Assembly: GCA_946478755.1 (NCBI GenBank)
Contig: CAMLDJ010000356.1
Coordinates: 1 to 5,373, forward strand
Direction of reading: 5' to 3'
From: an uncultured Pedobacter sp.
GTDB lineage: Bacteria > Bacteroidota > Bacteroidia > Sphingobacteriales > Sphingobacteriaceae
DNA: 5,373 bases
Part shown: positions 4,961-5,373 of the stretch, one piece after another
How positions within the stretch are numbered: position 1 is the first letter of the stretch
Layout of the letters: each line of letters opens with the position of its first letter
Notes under the pieces: generated by a model
The model's database searches: none
The model's input: the letters and a program-made list of their open reading frames with translations, nothing else
What the model was told of the DNA's origin: nothing
Made by a program: the position numbers and the translations under genes

Positions 4961-5373
4961 ATGCTAAAATATATAAATAAAAACAAATCCCTTCAAAACA
5001 GGTTCATAAAATATGTGCAGATCGATACACAGTCCGATCCGCTGTCACCCACTATTCCTTCAACAGCCAAACAAAAAGACCTGGCTACGGTGCTGGTAGC
5101 AGAACTGCTTGAATTTGGCATAGCCGATGCACACCTCGATGAGTATGGGTATGTATATGCAACTATCCCCGCTAATTCAGCTAAAAAAGTTCCTGTAATA
5201 TGCTTCTGCTCACACATGGATACCTCTCCTGATTGCAGCGGATATCAGGTAAAACCTATTGTTCATGAAAATTACCAGGGGCAGGATCTGGTATTGCCTG
5301 ATGATCATTCTGTGGTGTTAAGAATGAAGGAACACCCTGATCTGAAAGACCAGATTGGTAATGACATCATCAC
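4961..5373 (+). CDS. pepT: Peptidase T (aminotripeptidase), N-terminal part (partial)
   Basis: The reading frame is open from ATG 4961 to the right edge and gives 137 complete codons of an enzyme that is usually a little over 400 residues. Peptidase T is a cytoplasmic zinc enzyme of the M20 family that removes the N-terminal residue of tripeptides. Visible marks are V-Q-I-D-T-Q-S-D at 19-26, I-P-S-T at 32-35, and the metal-binding F-C-S-H-M-D-T-S-P-D at 82-91 with H85 as zinc ligand and D87 beside it. V-K-P-I-V-H-E-N-Y at 97-105, V-L-P-D-D at 111-115 and L-K-D-Q-I-G-N-D-I-I at 128-137 are also strongly characteristic of PepT and separate it from other M20 peptidases. The remaining metal ligands lie beyond the window. 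The gene is divergent from the beta-barrel operon across 67 bases. Confidence 0.95.
   Translation, partial: MLKYINKNKSLQNRFIKYVQIDTQSDPLSPTIPSTAKQKDLATVLVAELLEFGIADAHLDEYGYVYATIPANSAKKVPVICFCSHMDTSPDCSGYQVKPIVHENYQGQDLVLPDDHSVVLRMKEHPDLKDQIGNDII

Noticed and set aside
1426..5373. A joint murein-peptide recycling cluster formed by the epimerase and PepT
   Set aside because: The genes lie 2.5 kb apart, in opposite orientation and under separate promoters, and PepT is not the known peptidase for the epimerase product; no transporter or amidase is present.

Overview
The window looks like ordinary chromosomal DNA of a Bacteroidota bacterium, most likely of the Sphingobacteriaceae (Pedobacter or Mucilaginibacter type). 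I base this on the protein families and on promoter-like sites of the Bacteroidota form TTTG-N20/21-TAnnTTTG, and on the lack of clear Shine-Dalgarno sequences. The species assignment is inference from memory of these families; no search was run. Nothing suggests a mobile element, CRISPR array, RNA gene or integrated phage.

Layout from left to right: the 5' part of a DUF4407 membrane and coiled-coil protein (minus strand, runs off the left edge); a divergent AT-rich spacer; a two-gene plus-strand operon of a single-domain rhodanese and a 63-residue membrane protein; a convergent dipeptide epimerase of the enolase superfamily (minus) whose last codons overlap the small membrane gene; a divergent spacer; a 322-residue protein of unknown function (plus); a convergent minus-strand operon of an outer-membrane beta-barrel protein followed by a rhomboid protease; a 67-base divergent spacer; and the 5' part of peptidase T (plus, runs off the right edge).

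The genes are mostly housekeeping or accessory functions without an obvious shared pathway. Two pairs look co-transcribed: rhodanese with the small membrane protein (1-base gap), and the beta-barrel protein with the rhomboid (15-base gap). Epimerase and peptidase T both act on small peptides, but they are 2.5 kb apart and not in one operon. I see no new defence or mobile system.

The most interesting points are a terminator-like hairpin translated as the C-terminal tail of the epimerase, a strong promoter match lying on the only plausible start codon (TTG) of the beta-barrel gene, and the unknown 322-residue protein, whose N-terminus looks like an HNH/treble-clef fold that has lost its metal ligands.
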